From the NCBI RefSeq assembly GCF_028737315.1, contig NZ_JAQZAO010000009.1, positions 62,001 to 126,000 on the forward strand: DNA of 64,000 nt. Reading direction: 5' to 3'. This DNA comes from Actinomycetospora lemnae. Lineage in GTDB: Bacteria; Actinomycetota; Actinomycetes; Mycobacteriales; Pseudonocardiaceae. The translations under genes were made by a program, and so were the position numbers. Below are positions 62,872 to 64,000 of this stretch, piece after piece. Position 1 is the first letter of the stretch. Each line of letters starts with the position of its first letter. The notes under the pieces were generated by a model. That model was given only the letters and a program-made list of their open reading frames with translations. It was not told the DNA's origin and searched no databases.

Positions 62872-63615
62872 ATGGACGGACAGCTGCAGGTCATGCCGGA
62901 GGACTGGAGTCGGGCGATGGCCATCGTCGCCCACCCCGACGACCTGGAGTACGGCGCGGCCAGCGCGATCGCGCGTTGGACCCGGGCCGGCCGGTCGGTC
63001 GCCTACGTCATCGTCACCGACGGCGAGGCCGGGATCGACGGTCTCGACCCGATCGAGGCTGGGCCGGTGCGGCAGAAGGAGCAGGTCGCGAGTGCCGCAC
63101 TCGTCGGGGTGGACGACGTGGCCTTCCTCGGACACCGCGATGGCGTTGTCGAGGGTGGCCTGGACCTGCGCCGCGACATCGCCCGCGAGATTCGCCGGTT
63201 CCGTCCGGAGGTGCTGGTCACCGCGACCTTCGAGTTGACCTACGGCATGGGCGGCGGGCAGCACATCCTGAACCAGGCCGATCACCGGACCGTCGGCGTC
63301 GCGGTGCTGGACGCCGCGCGCGACGCCGGCAACCGGTGGATCTTCTCGGAGTTGCTCGATGAGGGCTACGCGCCGTGGGACGGGGTGCGCCACGTCTACG
63401 TGATGGGCGCGAACGAGCCCACTCACGCGGTCGACGTCACCGACGCCCTCGAGCCCGGGGTGGCCTCGCTCCGTGCGCACGAGGCGTACCTGCGTGGGCT
63501 GGGCCGCGACTTCGACCCCGAGACGTTCGTGCGGGGCATGACGGCGATGGCCGGGCCGGCCCTCGGCGTTCCGCACGCCGTCGCGTTCGCCCAGATACAG
63601 CTCCAGGGCGTGTGA
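62872..63615 (+). CDS. PIG-L family N-acetylglucosaminyl deacetylase-like hydrolase
   Basis: The 247-residue product has the zinc-binding AIVAHPDDLEYGAASAIARW motif at residues 17-36 and the second ligand in LNQADHRTVGVAVLDAARDAGN. The family includes MshB and Mca of mycothiol metabolism and antibiotic deacetylases. The ATG at 62872 has GGAGG nearby (62861-62865). Its role here is unknown; a mycothiol-S-conjugate amidase role would fit the detoxification neighbours but is inference. Confidence 0.85.
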   Translation: MDGQLQVMPEDWSRAMAIVAHPDDLEYGAASAIARWTRAGRSVAYVIVTDGEAGIDGLDPIEAGPVRQKEQVASAALVGVDDVAFLGHRDGVVEGGLDLRRDIAREIRRFRPEVLVTATFELTYGMGGGQHILNQADHRTVGVAVLDAARDAGNRWIFSELLDEGYAPWDGVRHVYVMGANEPTHAVDVTDALEPGVASLRAHEAYLRGLGRDFDPETFVRGMTAMAGPALGVPHAVAFAQIQLQGV

Positions 63616-63645
63616 CGACTGCCAGGGCCACGACGCAGGGTGGCG

Positions 63646-64000
63646 TCACGCAGCCTGACCGCTGCGGCGGCGCTCGAGGAAGACGATGTCGCGCCAGACG
63701 CCGTGGTGCTGGCCGATGCGTTCGCGGACGCCGAGGGTGCGGTAGCCGGCGGAGTGGTGCAGGGCGATGGCGGCGCGGTTCTCGGTGAAGATCGTGGCCT
63801 GCAGGGTCCAGAGGCCGGCGGCGTCGGCCGCGGTGACCTGGCGGTGGATCAGTGCGCGGCCGACGCCTCGCCGTCGGTGGGCCTCGCCGACGTACACCGA
63901 GGTCTCGGCGACCCCGGAGTAGACGGGTCGGGTCGAGGTCGGGCCGGCCGCCGCCCACCCGACGACCTGGCCGTCGATCTCGGCGACCCACCGGTGGTCG
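63646..64000 (-). CDS. GNAT acetyltransferase (phosphinothricin acetyltransferase type), 5' end missing
   Basis: The gene runs off the right edge; about 118 C-terminal residues are visible. They include a EIDGQVVGWAAAGP strand, TSVYVGEAHRRRGVGRALIHRQVTAADAAG (the acetyl-CoA-binding R/Q-x-x-G-x-G/A motif as RRRGVGRAL), and ENRAAIALHHSAGYRTLGVRERIGQHHGVWRDIVFLERR, the C-terminal signature of PAT-type N-acetyltransferases. The substrate is unknown. Confidence 0.88.
   Translation of the reverse strand, partial: DHRWVAEIDGQVVGWAAAGPTSTRPVYSGVAETSVYVGEAHRRRGVGRALIHRQVTAADAAGLWTLQATIFTENRAAIALHHSAGYRTLGVRERIGQHHGVWRDIVFLERRRSGQAA

Noticed and set aside
63612-63650. Inverted repeat between the PIG-L and GNAT genes
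   Set aside because: GTGACG/CGTCAC pair at the ends but the interior does not pair well; too weak to call a terminator.

Overview
The window is high-GC actinobacterial chromosome, most likely from the Pseudonocardiaceae (a Pseudonocardia- or Actinomycetospora-like organism; this assignment is inferred from gene order and protein style only). The core block from about 14.0 to 40.5 kb, read on the minus strand as argS-lysA-hom-thrC-thrB-rho-rpmE-prfA-prmC-sua5-(glyA)-wecA-atpI-atpBEFHAGDC-DUF2550, follows the order I recall for Mycobacterium tuberculosis Rv1292-Rv1312. The cobalamin adenosyltransferase cut by the left edge fits the same neighbourhood (Rv1314c). Differences from that order are an inserted glyA, separate atpF and atpH genes, and a nitroreductase/CapK-like pair between rho and rpmE.

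From 0.4 to 13.6 kb lies accessory metabolism: a GH16-like protein, an alanine-racemase-fold enzyme divergent from an aldonolactone oxidase, and then a compact minus-strand catabolic operon (12.44 to 4.35 kb). The operon encodes a MaoC-type hydratase, a CaiB-type CoA-transferase, an acyl-CoA dehydrogenase, an AtzG-like small subunit with its amidase, an MmgE/PrpD protein, a luciferase-like oxidoreductase and a RutA-like monooxygenase. A FadR-type GntR regulator is divergent from it. A 17-bp site repeated with one mismatch (7899-7915 and 12450-12466) marks the two places where this regulator probably binds. The content suggests oxidation and hydrolysis of a nitrogenous (ring, ureide or amide) compound followed by CoA-linked degradation of the carbon skeleton; the substrate is unknown.

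The ATP synthase genes are unusual: the gamma subunit carries a Gly/Ser/acidic insertion of about 50 residues where mycobacteria have a short regulatory loop, and the alpha and b subunits end in long low-complexity tails. Rho carries the long disordered N-terminal region typical of actinobacteria, with a 15-bp tandem repeat.

At 43.5 kb a tRNA-Arg(CCG) gene is followed by a tyrosine integrase fused to a GntR-type winged helix, the typical left border of an integrated element. The cargo to the right comprises a mercury operon (MerR with its operator, MerB, a thioredoxin-like protein, a membrane protein, and a rhodanese-CBS gene interrupted by an in-frame TGA at a cysteine position), a persulfide/sulfur module (DUF302, a CstR-like repressor with two palindromic operators, an MBL-rhodanese protein, two more rhodaneses, a frameshifted TauE permease), a Tat-exported multicopper oxidase, ECF sigma factors, an IS110-family transposase, a LigC/LigD-type DNA ligase, an ArsI/CadI-type dioxygenase and a PIG-L deacetylase. 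No second attachment site is visible, so the right border lies outside the window or is degraded.

Several genes look broken: the nitroreductase (frameshift near 30.32 kb), TauE (frameshift at 51.90 kb), a NUDIX remnant (55.0-55.3 kb) and possibly the rhodanese with the in-frame TGA.
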